Shown: positions 1 through 8,942, counted from the first letter of the stretch. The stretch: DNA of 64,000 nt from Pelagomonas calceolata (GCA_918797485.1 CAKKNE010000004.1:4216001-4280000); one strand, 5' to 3'. Numbers and translations are program-made. The notes: generated by a model not told the origin, from the sequence alone.

Positions 1-3000
1 GGAGCGACATGATCAAAGATGTCCGATTGCGTCGAACCAGGCCTAAACACGCGATCGAACTCGAAGCGCTGCGTCAGGCCGTGGTCGTTGACGACCTCTA
101 ACGCGCCGTCAGCCCCGCTCGGGAACTCTACGACCGAACTGCCATCATCATTCGGGGGCCGGCACCGCGCGACGACCCTGATGTTGCCCTTGAGCTCCGC
201 GAGTTCGTCCGTGAGCTTCCGCCTCAACTTCCTTTCATTCATGTACCTTTCTCTAAAGTCCTTGGCCCTGGCCCTGGCCTCGTTCAGCTCTTCTCGACTC
301 GGCCCGACCTCGCCCAGCTTCGTTCGCAGAGCCTCCGAGTCCGCCAGCGCGATTTTCAGCTCGGCCTCGGCCTTCATCTGCTCCTTGTCGAGCTCGCTTT
401 GCGCGTCGCCCCTACTTTTCTCGAGCTCCGCCACCGCCGTCTGCTTGGCCGCCTCGGCCTGCTCGAGTCTCAATTGTAATGCTTCCACCGCTTCATTCAG
501 CTCTTGACTACGTTTGGAAGACACGTCCCGGCTCTCGGCTCGCGCTTCATGTAACTCGCCCCTTAACCTTTCCTCCGTCCGCTCGTTCACGCTCCTTAAC
601 CTCTCCAGATCCGCCTCCGATTGGTCGAGTCTGGACCTAAGATGTTCAATTTCCACCTCGTGCTCTCTACACTGCCGTTCATAGTCATCTCTCAAAGTTT
701 CCGCCTGGATGCGTAGATTATTAGCCTCGTCGACGTCGTTCCGTAGCGTGCCTTCGTCGCGGATTCTTTTTTCCGCGTCCCGCTCGACGCGCGCCGTCGC
801 CTCGTCAAGCTGCTTCGTGAGCTCCAAACCCTTCCGTTCCAAAGTCTCAACCTCGTCTTCCAGCGTCTTGTTGCGCGCCGTCGCAGTCGACAGCTGCGCA
901 TCTAATTTAGCGACGTGGGCTTCACTGGAAGCAACTTGCGTCAGCGAGGCCTTGGCGGCCTCCTCGTTTCTATCGCGTTGATCTTCTAATCGTTTGCGCA
1001 GCTCAGACACCTCAAGGAGCGCGTCCTCGCGCTGCTTCGACGCTCGCTCCGCGTCGTGCCGCGCGGACATGACCTCGGCCTCGGCCACGGACCTCGCGCT
1101 GAGGACATCCGCCTCCATGCGTTGCAACGCGTGGCGGTCGACCTCGCTCTGTTGTAATGATACGCGCCAGAGCCGCGCGCAGGCGGCGAAGGCCGTCAGG
1201 TCCGCTACACAACGTTCGTCCGCGTCCCTCCTCCACAGTTTCATTTGGTCGTCTTTGGCGTCCAGCCGTTGGTCGAGCCGCCGATTCTCCTCTATCAGTG
1301 AATCGCACTTCTCCCGTAACGCATCGGCGTCCCTTCTAGCTTCCTGCTCCGACCGCGCCGCTTCACTCGCGTGGAACTCTGCTCTTTCACAACGCGTGCG
1401 CGACGCGTCGACGAACCGCGCGTTCGCCTCGCGCACGCTCTCCAGTTCCTGTCTTAATTTACGGGCGTCGGCCGCGCCCTTCTCCTCGGCCTCGGCCTCG
1501 GCGGCGTCGCGGCTCAGCGAGATGGCCTGGACGTCCGCTCTCCTGGCATCCGCCGCCGCCTCCGCGGCGGCGGCCTGGGCCCGCGCCGCATCCCGCGCCG
1601 ACCGTAGGTCGTCCTCCCGCTTCAAGGCTTCGTCAGCTCTCGCTGCTTCGCGGGCCCGCGCCGCGTCGAGCTCCTCCGCTCGCTTCTCCAGTCGCTTCAG
1701 CCGCGCATCGTCCTGTCCAGGCCGCTCCTCGAGCCGTCTTAGTTGATTTTTGAGCGCCGTGCACCGCTGCTCCGCCTCGAAGGCCTCGGCCCGGGCTTCG
1801 TCCACATCTCGGCGCCGCCGACGCGCCTCGTCGGCCTTCTCCGCGATCAGCGCGTCGCAGCGACCCTCGGCGTCCAACAACCGCTGGTGCTGCGTCCGCG
1901 TCTCCTCGACGCGATCCGAGAGTGAGGCCTTGGCGGCGTCCCTTTCAGTTTTTGACAAAGAGAGGGCGCTCTCGAGCGACGCGATCCTATCCAACGCTTC
2001 GTCGCGCGCCCTCACAAGATCAGCGTCGCACTCGACCGGTTTTGATGAAGCGTCACATTGCCGCTGCAGCGCCTCGCCCGCCAACAGCGCTCCCGCCAGC
2101 TTGTCCTCGAGGTCGTCGATCGTCCGGAGCGCGTCTACCAACTGGTCCGAGTCCTCTCTTTGTGATTTCGTCCGCACCCTCCTTCCTAACTCCTCGGCGG
2201 CGCGCTGCGCCCGCTGTTCGGCCTTGCGGAGCTGCTCTTGTAAAGCAGCAACGTCGTCGCCGGAACCTTTGGAGAGCGCCTCGCTCAATCGCCTCTCGAC
2301 GTCCTCGCGCCGTCTCGTTTCAGCCTCGACCTCGTCCCTCATGTGCTTGAGCTTGTCCTTGAGCTTGTCCGCGCGGCGCTCCGCGTCGGCGACGGCCCGA
2401 TCATTGCGTTTCAGCTTCTCGGTGGCCTGGCGGACCTGAGAATTATGCTCCGAGAAGACAGAATGCAATTCGAGGACGCCCAGGAGGCGGTCGGTCCACT
2501 TCCCGTCCCTCACGTCGCTCGCGAGGACCTCGTCGAGGCGGTCGAGGACGGCGTCGGGGTCGTCCGCCGGTGCTTTTGGGGCGCTCCGACGCGCCTCGGA
2601 CGACGCCGTTCCGCGGTCGTCCGCGGCCCGCGCCGACGCGTGCGCGTCGCGCCGCGCCGCCGACGCGGTCGCCGTGCGCTCCTCGCCCTCGGACGATGAC
2701 GAGTGCCGGCGCGGCGTCCTCTGCGTCGCCTCCCGTCCGCGTGCTGCGGGCCGCCGCCGCCCGGACGGCTCTTCATCCTCCCCGGAGGACGACGACGACG
2801 TGAGGCCCGACCGGACGCGGCCCGCCGCCGCGGCGCGCCTCTCGGACGGCAGCGCGAAGAGGCGGCCCGTTCGCGGCGCTTCTCCCTTGGTGGCGCTCCC
2901 GCGGCGCTCGCCGCGTTCGTCCGGCTCGCTCCCGCTCGTCGGCGCCCCCCAGCCCTGGCGTCCCTTGCGGGCGCTCCGAGGCTCGTCCCGCTCGCTCCCG

Positions 3001-3647
3001 CTCCCTTGGCGGCCGCGGCGCCCTTGGCGCGGCTCGGGCGACGACGCGTCGCCTCGGCGCCGGATCCGGGGCTCCGGCGACGCGGACGCGCCGGACGAGC
3101 CCTCCCGCCGCGCGCGCCGCGTACTACTGGAGACGCGCCGCGCGCCGCCGACCGTCGCGGACGCGTCCTTCGGCCCGCGGCCCGTGAAGCGGCTGCGCTC
3201 CGGCGACGAGTCGACCAACCGCCCATTCTCCTCCGGTACCGGCCCTCGAGGCGTCGGCCCCTCGTAGCCTAAGCGCGGCGTCGGCGGCGCGTCGCGCGGC
3301 CTATCAACATACGACCGGTACATGGCCACGTAGTGGTCGTCGAGGGGGTGCTCCCACCTACTTTCGCCCGTGCGCTCGTTCAGGTAGTAGGGGCTCCCGT
3401 TCTGGTCCTTGTACTGCGCCCAACCTTCCGGTAACGGCGACAGGAGCGACCGGGCGGCGATCCAGAGGTAGTTGGGGTCCGTAATACCTAGAGTTTGGGC
3501 CTGCTCCTCGATGCCCGTCAATAATAACTTAGGGGAGGACCATATTGTTTCTTGCAATTGGGCGCGGACGCCGGCGTTGTCGGGGTCCGCGCCGATGATC
3601 CTATCGAGGGCGGCGACGCTCGCCTCGTCGGTCTGGTCGTAGGCCAT
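1..3647 (-). CDS. Kinesin-14 (C-terminal motor) with N-terminal CEP164-type WW domain, partial
   Basis: Starts at the ATG at 3645-3647 and stays open to the window edge, giving about 1215 residues without the C-terminus. Residues 50-110 match the N-terminal module of centriolar CEP164: a helix (GITDPNYLWIAARSLL) followed by a WW domain with W76, W98 and P101 (LPEGWAQYKDQNGSPYYLN, then RWEHPLDDHY). Residues about 130-370 are low-complexity and charged. About 375-1135 is heptad-rich coiled coil. From about 1149 the kinesin-14 neck and motor start appear: ELKGNIRVVARCRPP, then FEFDRVFRPGSTQSDIFDHV. The P-loop lies outside the window. Kinesin-14s are usually minus-end-directed microtubule motors; CEP164 sits on distal appendages of centrioles. 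A role at basal bodies or flagella is inferred. I checked the reading frame through the low-complexity part and found no stop. It shares a 520-bp divergent promoter region with the PUB-domain gene. Confidence 0.88.
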   Translation of the reverse strand, partial: MAYDQTDEASVAALDRIIGADPDNAGVRAQLQETIWSSPKLLLTGIEEQAQTLGITDPNYLWIAARSLLSPLPEGWAQYKDQNGSPYYLNERTGESRWEHPLDDHYVAMYRSYVDRPRDAPPTPRLGYEGPTPRGPVPEENGRLVDSSPERSRFTGRGPKDASATVGGARRVSSSTRRARREGSSGASASPEPRIRRRGDASSPEPRQGRRGRQGSGSERDEPRSARKGRQGWGAPTSGSEPDERGERRGSATKGEAPRTGRLFALPSERRAAAAGRVRSGLTSSSSSGEDEEPSGRRRPAARGREATQRTPRRHSSSSEGEERTATASAARRDAHASARAADDRGTASSEARRSAPKAPADDPDAVLDRLDEVLASDVRDGKWTDRLLGVLELHSVFSEHNSQVRQATEKLKRNDRAVADAERRADKLKDKLKHMRDEVEAETRRREDVERRLSEALSKGSGDDVAALQEQLRKAEQRAQRAAEELGRRVRTKSQREDSDQLVDALRTIDDLEDKLAGALLAGEALQRQCDASSKPVECDADLVRARDEALDRIASLESALSLSKTERDAAKASLSDRVEETRTQHQRLLDAEGRCDALIAEKADEARRRRRDVDEARAEAFEAEQRCTALKNQLRRLEERPGQDDARLKRLEKRAEELDAARAREAARADEALKREDDLRSARDAARAQAAAAEAAADARRADVQAISLSRDAAEAEAEEKGAADARKLRQELESVREANARFVDASRTRCERAEFHASEAARSEQEARRDADALREKCDSLIEENRRLDQRLDAKDDQMKLWRRDADERCVADLTAFAACARLWRVSLQQSEVDRHALQRMEADVLSARSVAEAEVMSARHDAERASKQREDALLEVSELRKRLEDQRDRNEEAAKASLTQVASSEAHVAKLDAQLSTATARNKTLEDEVETLERKGLELTKQLDEATARVERDAEKRIRDEGTLRNDVDEANNLRIQAETLRDDYERQCREHEVEIEHLRSRLDQSEADLERLRSVNERTEERLRGELHEARAESRDVSSKRSQELNEAVEALQLRLEQAEAAKQTAVAELEKSRGDAQSELDKEQMKAEAELKIALADSEALRTKLGEVGPSREELNEARARAKDFRERYMNERKLRRKLTDELAELKGNIRVVARCRPPNDDGSSVVEFPSGADGALEVVNDHGLTQRFEFDRVFRPGSTQSDIFDHVA

Positions 3648-4167
3648 TGTGTTGTCGTGTCGATGCTGTTCGGCGCGGCGCGTGAGTCTCGGAGGTGCGT
3701 GCGCTGTGCGCTGTGGGCCAGTCTTTAGGTTGTCCTCGGGCTGCCCCCGCGCGTGCGTCGTTGCCCTGCGTGTCTGTGTGGCGTTACGCGTTCACGCCAG
3801 TCGCCTGAGTGGCTGCTGGGGCGCGCAACATGCGCCGTGCGTTTTGCCTGCCGCTGCGTGCCTCTAGAGTGTGTCTGCACGCTAGCATTACGCTCTGCAA
3901 AAGCCAAAAGGCCTTGTCGCGTCCGTGCGAGTCTCAGAAGCCGGACTGCTGTCATCTGTACGCCAGCGGCAGCGCTGCGACGATAACTGCTGCCGGAAGC
4001 AGTGCAAGACAGCGTGGAGACACACAGCTCGGGCTCCGGAGAGCTCTGCGGAGACGCAGTCGGAGCGCTCGGTACCCCGTAGAGCGCTGCGGAGAGAGGC
4101 CGTCGGAGCGGCGCATAGCTGAGATTCGCCGCATCGGACTAGTCTTAGTCGTAGCGCGGCGCGCCAC
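3648..4167. promoter_or_regulatory. Divergent intergenic region between kinesin and PUB genes
   Basis: This 520-bp stretch separates two genes that start away from each other, so both promoters should lie here. I see no TATA-like box or convincing small gene. It contains one degraded copy of the window-wide stem-loop repeat at 3864-3886. Confidence 0.4.
3864..3886 (+). repeat. Degraded copy of the CTAG stem-loop repeat
   Basis: Reads CTAGAGTGTGTCTGCACGC then TAGC. It shares the CTAG arms and TGTCT core with the clear copies, and its centre is nearly the same as that of the copy at 6430-6453. Confidence 0.4.
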
Positions 4168-5145
4168 ATGTCCGGTCGCGCAAGCGGCGTGCTGCTGCAC
4201 GGTATGGAGCTAGAAACCTGCCCCTTCGGCGAGCTGCGGCACGGCGCCGCCGCGTACAATGCAGTCGTGGCTCGCGGGAGAGAGGACGGCGGCGGCGAAA
4301 TCCCGATCGCGGCGACGTGCGTGCAGGTCGACGAGGCCCTGTCGCAGCGCCTGGGTCAATCGGCGAGGAGCCTCGCGTTCGCCTGGGTCAGCCCAGCGGG
4401 TATGATTCCAGCAACGCACATCTGGCCGCTGCGGCCGACGACGGCCTTCCAGCAGTGGGCCCGAAAGGGCCACACCTTCGCGCTGCTCGACATGGAGCAA
4501 GTGGGCGCGACGGGCGGCGCCGACATCCCCACGGGTGCGCTACCTGTGACGGCGGTCCTGGCTTCGTTTACACCTATGAGGAAGAATGGGGAGGACGCGC
4601 CGGTGCTCCTTTCTGTATCGATGACTACCCCCGCGGTCGCGGCGCTAGCCGGCCTGAGAGGCGGCGAGGGCGTGCACGTGACGGCGCAGCAGTCGCCGCG
4701 CTCGGGCGCCATGGGGGCGCTCTCGTGGCTCTTCGACGATGAAGTCGGTCTGTGCGATGCGTCGATCCTGGCCAGGTACGTCGCGAACGCGGCCCGCAAC
4801 CCGCAACGGCGGACCATCAATTGCAACAACGCGACGTTTCGGAGGGCCGTCGCGCCGTCGCCAGCCGCGGGGGCTTTACTCTACGCGCTTGGGTTCCGGC
4901 CTAGTAGTGCGGGACTGACGGTGGGCGCGGTCGACGCCCAGCTCTACGAGGAGATCGCGGCGCTGCTCCGGGCCCCGCCCGTCGAGCCGCCCTGGGCCGC
5001 GTGCCGCGCCGGCGGCGACAACCAGGGCAGGGGGTGGGGTGGGTGGGACGGACCGGCCGCGCGGCGCAACAACTGGAACGGCGGCCGGCGGGGAGGTGCT
5101 CCTCCTCCGCCTCCGCCGGGGGCGAACGCGTCGTCGTGGATCTAG
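4168..5145 (+). CDS. PUB-domain protein (p97/VCP-cofactor type)
   Basis: Encodes 325 residues from the ATG at 4168. Residues about 195-270 resemble a PUB domain, the helical module by which PNGase, UBXD1 and HOIP bind the C-terminal tail of the AAA ATPase p97/Cdc48: INCNNATFRRAVAPS, then ALLYALGF, then LYEEIAALLRA. The first 190 residues (LETCPFGELRHGAAAYNAVV onward, with MIPATHIWPLRPTTAFQQW) are well-structured in composition, but I cannot assign them. The C-terminal 50 residues are Gly/Arg/Trp-rich and end in a run of six prolines. A role in ubiquitin-dependent protein quality control is inferred from the PUB domain only. It overlaps no other gene and converges with the La-motif gene with 30 bp between stops. 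Confidence 0.75.
   Translation: MSGRASGVLLHGMELETCPFGELRHGAAAYNAVVARGREDGGGEIPIAATCVQVDEALSQRLGQSARSLAFAWVSPAGMIPATHIWPLRPTTAFQQWARKGHTFALLDMEQVGATGGADIPTGALPVTAVLASFTPMRKNGEDAPVLLSVSMTTPAVAALAGLRGGEGVHVTAQQSPRSGAMGALSWLFDDEVGLCDASILARYVANAARNPQRRTINCNNATFRRAVAPSPAAGALLYALGFRPSSAGLTVGAVDAQLYEEIAALLRAPPVEPPWAACRAGGDNQGRGWGGWDGPAARRNNWNGGRRGGAPPPPPPGANASSWI
5025..5047 (+). other. G-quadruplex-like run in coding strand
   Basis: Five G-runs of at least three, separated by one or two bases, lie within the Gly/Trp-rich tail of the PUB gene. The pattern meets the usual intramolecular G-quadruplex rule (four runs of three or more G with loops of 1-7). It may only reflect Gly/Trp codons. Confidence 0.4.
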
Positions 5146-5175
5146 TAAGTGTTCTTGTGATTGTCTTAGACGAAT

Positions 5176-6183
5176 CTACTCCTCCTTCTTCGCCTTCGCC
5201 TTCTTGGCCGGCTTCTTCTCGTCGTCGCCACCGTCACCGCTCTTGCGCTTTTTGGGCGATTTGGGCGAAATGCCCCGGCCGCCGCCGCGCCCGCGCCCGC
5301 CGCCGCGCCCGCGCCCGCGGCCACCACCCTTACCCTTCTTGCCGCCCTTCTTCGCCTTCTTCGCCGACGGCTTGGCATCGCCCTCGCCCTTCTCGGCTTC
5401 TTCAGCCTTCCTCTTCTTCTTCTCCTCCTTCTCGGCCTTGCGCTTGGCCTTGCGCTTCTCGCCCTCCTCCCGGAACGCCAAACAGTCGGCCTCCAAGCGA
5501 TCAAAAAACGACAGCCCGTCGGACGAGGTGACGACTTTGACTTTTGGCTGTTTGGGCAGCAACGGCTCGTCTTTCGAAGCTTTCAACAAAGCGTCGGCCT
5601 TGGCCTTGGACTCCAATTCTACGAGCACGCCTCCAGTGAGTGTCCGAGTCTTCCGCAGGTCTCGCCGCGGTCGCACGCTCAACACAGGCTTGAAAGAGGC
5701 AGCATCACCCCGCTTCTCCAGTGCTGTCTGAAACGCTTTCTCATCTAGTATAGAAGATAATTCAGGCCCGCCCTCGTCGACCTTCAACTCCAAAAAAGCC
5801 ATGTTCTTGTTGCTCTTATCCTCCTTCGGCATCGGCCAACGTCTTTTGAGAAAACCTTCAGCACCGCGCACCACGGAGTCCGAGGCAGACGCGACGTCCC
5901 ATAATAGATACGCTCGTTGGATCGGTGTCAGTTTTTTAGTGAACTGCTTAATTCTCGCACTGTTCGCGAGCACCTCACAGTCGATCTCGCCCGCCTTGTT
6001 CCTGGCCTTGAGGTAGAAGTCGTCGTAGGGCAGGTTCACATCCGAAAAGTAGAACTCGAGCTGCCTCAAACAAGCGTCTCGCGTCTTCTGTTCACACTTC
6101 TTAACTTCGGCGATGTCGTCCTTCGCGAACCTCTCGGACGCGGGCTCCGTGCTCAGGCCCAGGGCTTTTTTGATGGCGTTCAT
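5176..6183 (-). CDS. La-motif RNA-binding protein
   Basis: Encodes 335 residues from the ATG at 6181-6183; the frame is open a little further upstream but only with a non-ATG codon. Residues about 35-115 are a La motif with the signature CLRQLEFYFSDVNLPYDDF. Residues about 115-215 look like the RRM that follows it in genuine La proteins (NMAFLELKVDEGG, then RTLTGGVLVELES). The C-terminal third is very basic: Lys/Glu-rich coiled segment, a GRGRGRGGG block at about 280-300 and a KKAKAKKEE end, typical of nuclear RNA chaperones. Genuine La binds the 3' UUU-OH ends of RNA polymerase III transcripts. The LARP7 branch binds 7SK or telomerase RNA, and I cannot separate the two here. Confidence 0.88.
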   Translation of the reverse strand: MNAIKKALGLSTEPASERFAKDDIAEVKKCEQKTRDACLRQLEFYFSDVNLPYDDFYLKARNKAGEIDCEVLANSARIKQFTKKLTPIQRAYLLWDVASASDSVVRGAEGFLKRRWPMPKEDKSNKNMAFLELKVDEGGPELSSILDEKAFQTALEKRGDAASFKPVLSVRPRRDLRKTRTLTGGVLVELESKAKADALLKASKDEPLLPKQPKVKVVTSSDGLSFFDRLEADCLAFREEGEKRKAKRKAEKEEKKKRKAEEAEKGEGDAKPSAKKAKKGGKKGKGGGRGRGRGGGRGRGGGRGISPKSPKKRKSGDGGDDEKKPAKKAKAKKEE

Positions 6184-6598
6184 GTTGCTGTCGTTCACGG
6201 GTGTGCGGCGGCGGCGTTATGGGGTCGCGCAGCAGTCACGTGCTGCTGGTTCTTCTGGAGAGCGATGGAGACTGCAGCGGCTACTGGGGCTCCGCGAGCG
6301 CCTCGTTTCACGCTGCTGCGGCTCGGCAGCAGATATAGGAGGCTACACAGCGATTGCGCAACAGTGTAAGGTTACGTACGCGGAGTATAAGGCTAAAACA
6401 AATGGCAATTCGCCCGCAAAACCCGAACCGCTAGTGTGTCTCTGCACGCTAGATAACTCCCGGGCGCCGGCTCCGTGGAAGACGGCGGCCGTGCAGCGTG
6501 CCCAGTGCATCGCCGACAAGCCAGGAAGACCGTAGAATTCTTGCGCCGTAGGCCCCAAACGCGCGGAGCAGCCGGCGGGCGCCGAGCGTGCAGCAATC
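6184..6598. promoter_or_regulatory. Divergent promoter region between La and RRM-PAT1 genes
   Basis: 415 bp between two divergently transcribed genes that are both concerned with RNA. It contains one stem-loop repeat copy at 6430-6453. No other feature seen. Confidence 0.4.
6430..6453 (+). repeat. CTAG stem-loop repeat copy (variant)
   Basis: GCTAGTGTGTCTCTGCACGC followed by TAGA. The arms GCTAGTG and CACGCTAG can pair; the core is a variant of the common GTGTCTTAC. Confidence 0.5.
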
Positions 6599-8656
6599 AT
6601 GAACAACATGGCGCACCTCCGCGGCGCCCTGCCTCCTGGCCTGAGACCCGGCGCCGCGCCGCCGCCGCCCCCACCAGGCATGGCGCCGCCGCCCGGCATC
6701 TTCGCGGGCCGCCCGCGCACGGGGCCGGGCGCGCCGCCGCCCGGCGTTAATGTGTCAAGAGAGCAGCTCGCCGCGCAAGCGCAGTTCAACAGAAGAGGCG
6801 CAGCGCCGTCCGTCCTGCCGGGCGCTCTGTCGAGAGCCGGCGGCCACGGCTCCTTGCTGGCGCAGTACGCGGACCCCGACGGCCCCGCGCCGCCGCCGAT
6901 GCCGAAATTCGTCTCGGCCCCACCGCCCAAGCCGAGCTTCCTCAAGAAGCCGCCGGCGGGCTTCGGCGCGCCGCCCAAAGCTCAATTCCACGGCGCGGCG
7001 CCGCCGCCGCCCGACGAATTACGGAGCCAGGCGCCGAAACCGCCTCCCGTAGCGCCGAAGCCGAAGCCGACGCAGACGAAGCCTACGAGCTGGGCCGCGG
7101 CGACGGCGCCGCCGCCGCCGCCCAAACCAAGCTTCCAGACCCAACAGGCACCTCCTGCGGTCGAGCCGCCCGCGGAGCAACCGGAAGCCGTCAAGAGCGT
7201 CTTCTGCACCAACTTAGCATGGGCTATTGATGATGATACGATGCGCGACCACTTTAAAGATGTTGGTGATATCACAAACATCAGGTGGCTCGAAGATCGA
7301 GATACCGGTAAATTCAGAGGCATGGGCGTAGTGGCCTTCGCGGATCATGCTACCGCATTGAAGGCCGTCGAGCTCAAGAACGAGAGCGAGGTACTCGGTC
7401 GCACTTTCTACTGCCAGCTCCACAAGCCCAAGCCCAGGACCATTACCGTCGGTCGCGCGATGGCGGATGCGAGAAATGCCAACCGGCCCGTCTACGACGG
7501 CGAGGACCCCGTCGCCGCGTCGTTAGCGTTAGAAGCGGAGATTTTGCGGGACATGCCCGACGTGAAGGAGCGAGTTGAACGGAGGGAGTCGCGGTCGGCG
7601 TCCATGGGCGAGCGGCCGCGGACGCGCGGCGCGGCGTTACCGCGCTTCGACGCGACGTCGTGCATGAGCGGTTCCGATATTGCCTACGTGATTCGGTCGC
7701 AGATGCGTCCCTTAGAAACGATGGACTCGTACACGGATGATTATTATTGCCACAAGTGGAATCAAAGGAGATTAGTCGGCGGTCAGAGCGTCGGCGACGC
7801 GGGGTCGTCGCTCGTGGCGCCTGTCTGGACCGAGACGAAGGAGCACGCCGCCGCGCGCGCGGCCCACATGGCTTCGGACCTGAAAAACGTCACGCGCAAG
7901 TGGGAGGAGGGCAACAAAGTATTAGGACACGTCCAGAAGACGAACGTGGCGCGGCCTAGAGCTTTATTGACCGTGGGAGACGCGACGAGCGCGAGGGACG
8001 TCGACCAGAAGATGCCCTTCACGAGCGCCATGTGGGTCGCGCGGCGGGCCTGCGATTCCGGGTCTCAAGCTCTGTTGGAGTTATTGGAAGTGCGGGCCCT
8101 GGGCCACGCGACGCCCAATAACTCGGAGCGGTTCGGCGAGGTCTTTTCGGCGTGTCGCGAGAAGCTCGAGAACGTTGCTAGAGCGATCGCCCACTGCGAC
8201 GCGCACGCCTTTGACTTATGTGATGCGAACGTCATGTTTTTATTAGGAGCGGGGCCGCCGCCGACCATCGACGCGTCCGAACCCGTCGAACACAGCACGA
8301 AGACAGCCGCCGTGTTTTCGGCATTGATGTCGCTGCCCAAGGGCGTCAAGCTGCTGGCCCGATTTGCGAGAGCCATGCCGGCGACGGCCGCGGCGTCGCC
8401 TCTGCTGCGGGCGGTGCTGGAAACGCCGCGCGCGCTGAACGACCTCTACTTCGTCGACCACGACGAGGAATTGCACGCGGCCTTGCGGGCGGACGCCTTC
8501 GCGGCGCGCGTGCCGTTCAAGACGCTCGTGGCGCTGGTCGACGGGTTATTGGCGGCGCCGTCGCTCTACGAGCTCGTGCAGGCGGGCGACGACCTCGCGG
8601 CGCGGCCGGACGCGGAGCCGAAGCTCGCCGACGAGTGGAAGTGCATGCGCGAGTAG
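6599..8656 (+). CDS. RRM-PAT1 fusion, mRNA decapping-activator type
   Basis: Encodes 685 residues. Residues 1-190 are Pro/Ala-rich with repeated short PPPKPSF blocks, as in the disordered N-terminus of decapping factors. Residues about 200-284 are a clear RRM: RNP2 SVFCTNLAWAI and RNP1-like FRGMGVVAFADH. Residues about 360-384 (SGSDIAYVIRSQMRPLETMD, then SYTDDYYCHKW) match the conserved PAT1 block. The remaining 300 residues are helical and correspond in place to the PAT1 C-terminal alpha-solenoid that binds Dcp2 and Lsm1-7. PAT1 activates decapping and represses translation in P-bodies. Standard PAT1 proteins have no RRM, so the fusion is unusual. Intronless. Confidence 0.8.
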   Translation: MNNMAHLRGALPPGLRPGAAPPPPPPGMAPPPGIFAGRPRTGPGAPPPGVNVSREQLAAQAQFNRRGAAPSVLPGALSRAGGHGSLLAQYADPDGPAPPPMPKFVSAPPPKPSFLKKPPAGFGAPPKAQFHGAAPPPPDELRSQAPKPPPVAPKPKPTQTKPTSWAAATAPPPPPKPSFQTQQAPPAVEPPAEQPEAVKSVFCTNLAWAIDDDTMRDHFKDVGDITNIRWLEDRDTGKFRGMGVVAFADHATALKAVELKNESEVLGRTFYCQLHKPKPRTITVGRAMADARNANRPVYDGEDPVAASLALEAEILRDMPDVKERVERRESRSASMGERPRTRGAALPRFDATSCMSGSDIAYVIRSQMRPLETMDSYTDDYYCHKWNQRRLVGGQSVGDAGSSLVAPVWTETKEHAAARAAHMASDLKNVTRKWEEGNKVLGHVQKTNVARPRALLTVGDATSARDVDQKMPFTSAMWVARRACDSGSQALLELLEVRALGHATPNNSERFGEVFSACREKLENVARAIAHCDAHAFDLCDANVMFLLGAGPPPTIDASEPVEHSTKTAAVFSALMSLPKGVKLLARFARAMPATAAASPLLRAVLETPRALNDLYFVDHDEELHAALRADAFAARVPFKTLVALVDGLLAAPSLYELVQAGDDLAARPDAEPKLADEWKCMRE

Positions 8657-8696
8657 TTCTTCGCTTCCTTGAGGGGGAGTTTTTAACGTCTTTCGT

Positions 8697-8942
8697 TTAT
8701 AGGGCCTTGGAGTTGCTTTGCTTAGAGCTAGGCCGCCTAGCCGCGGAGCCGACTTCGGGGAAAGCGTGGTCAGTTACACAAGAAAGCTGCCCCGTACCGT
8801 TAACGGTACGGGGCACACAGGCCCTAGTGAGTTTTGCGCCACTAGCATTTAACTTGTTGCGCGTCCAGCACACGCCGTACGACGGCGCGGTCCCGGCGGC
8901 GGCGGCGGCGCAGAGGACGGCCGCGGTCGCGACGCTACGCAT
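8697..8942 (-). CDS. Possible small secreted protein
   Basis: An 81-residue frame from the ATG at 8940-8942. The first 22 residues (MRSVATAAVLCAAAAAGTAP) look like a cleavable signal peptide and use the GC-rich codons typical of this genome. The rest (VCWTRNKLNASGAK onward) has four cysteines but no recognisable domain. Codon use drops in quality after residue 30, and the frame runs across the 28-bp palindrome. It may be a first exon with the remainder spliced, or chance. Confidence 0.25.
   Translation of the reverse strand: MRSVATAAVLCAAAAAGTAPSYGVCWTRNKLNASGAKLTRACVPRTVNGTGQLSCVTDHAFPEVGSAARRPSSKQSNSKAL
8788..8815. repeat. 28-bp perfect palindrome
   Basis: The half-site TGCCCCGTACCGTT is followed directly by its exact reverse complement with no spacer. 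It lies 130 bp past the RRM-PAT1 stop codon. It could form a cruciform or be a dimeric-protein site. Confidence 0.9.
8824..8845 (+). repeat. Inverted repeat, degraded CTAG stem-loop copy
   Basis: CTAGTG ... CACTAG arms around a 10-base centre, 8 bp beyond the perfect palindrome. The arms match the window-wide stem-loop repeat; the core does not. Confidence 0.45.

Noticed and set aside
994-2439. Long Ser/Ala-rich plus-strand frames opposite the kinesin coiled coil
   Set aside because: They are mirror images of Glu/Arg/Ala-rich heptads in a GC-rich genome, lack domains, and disappear where the coiled coil ends.
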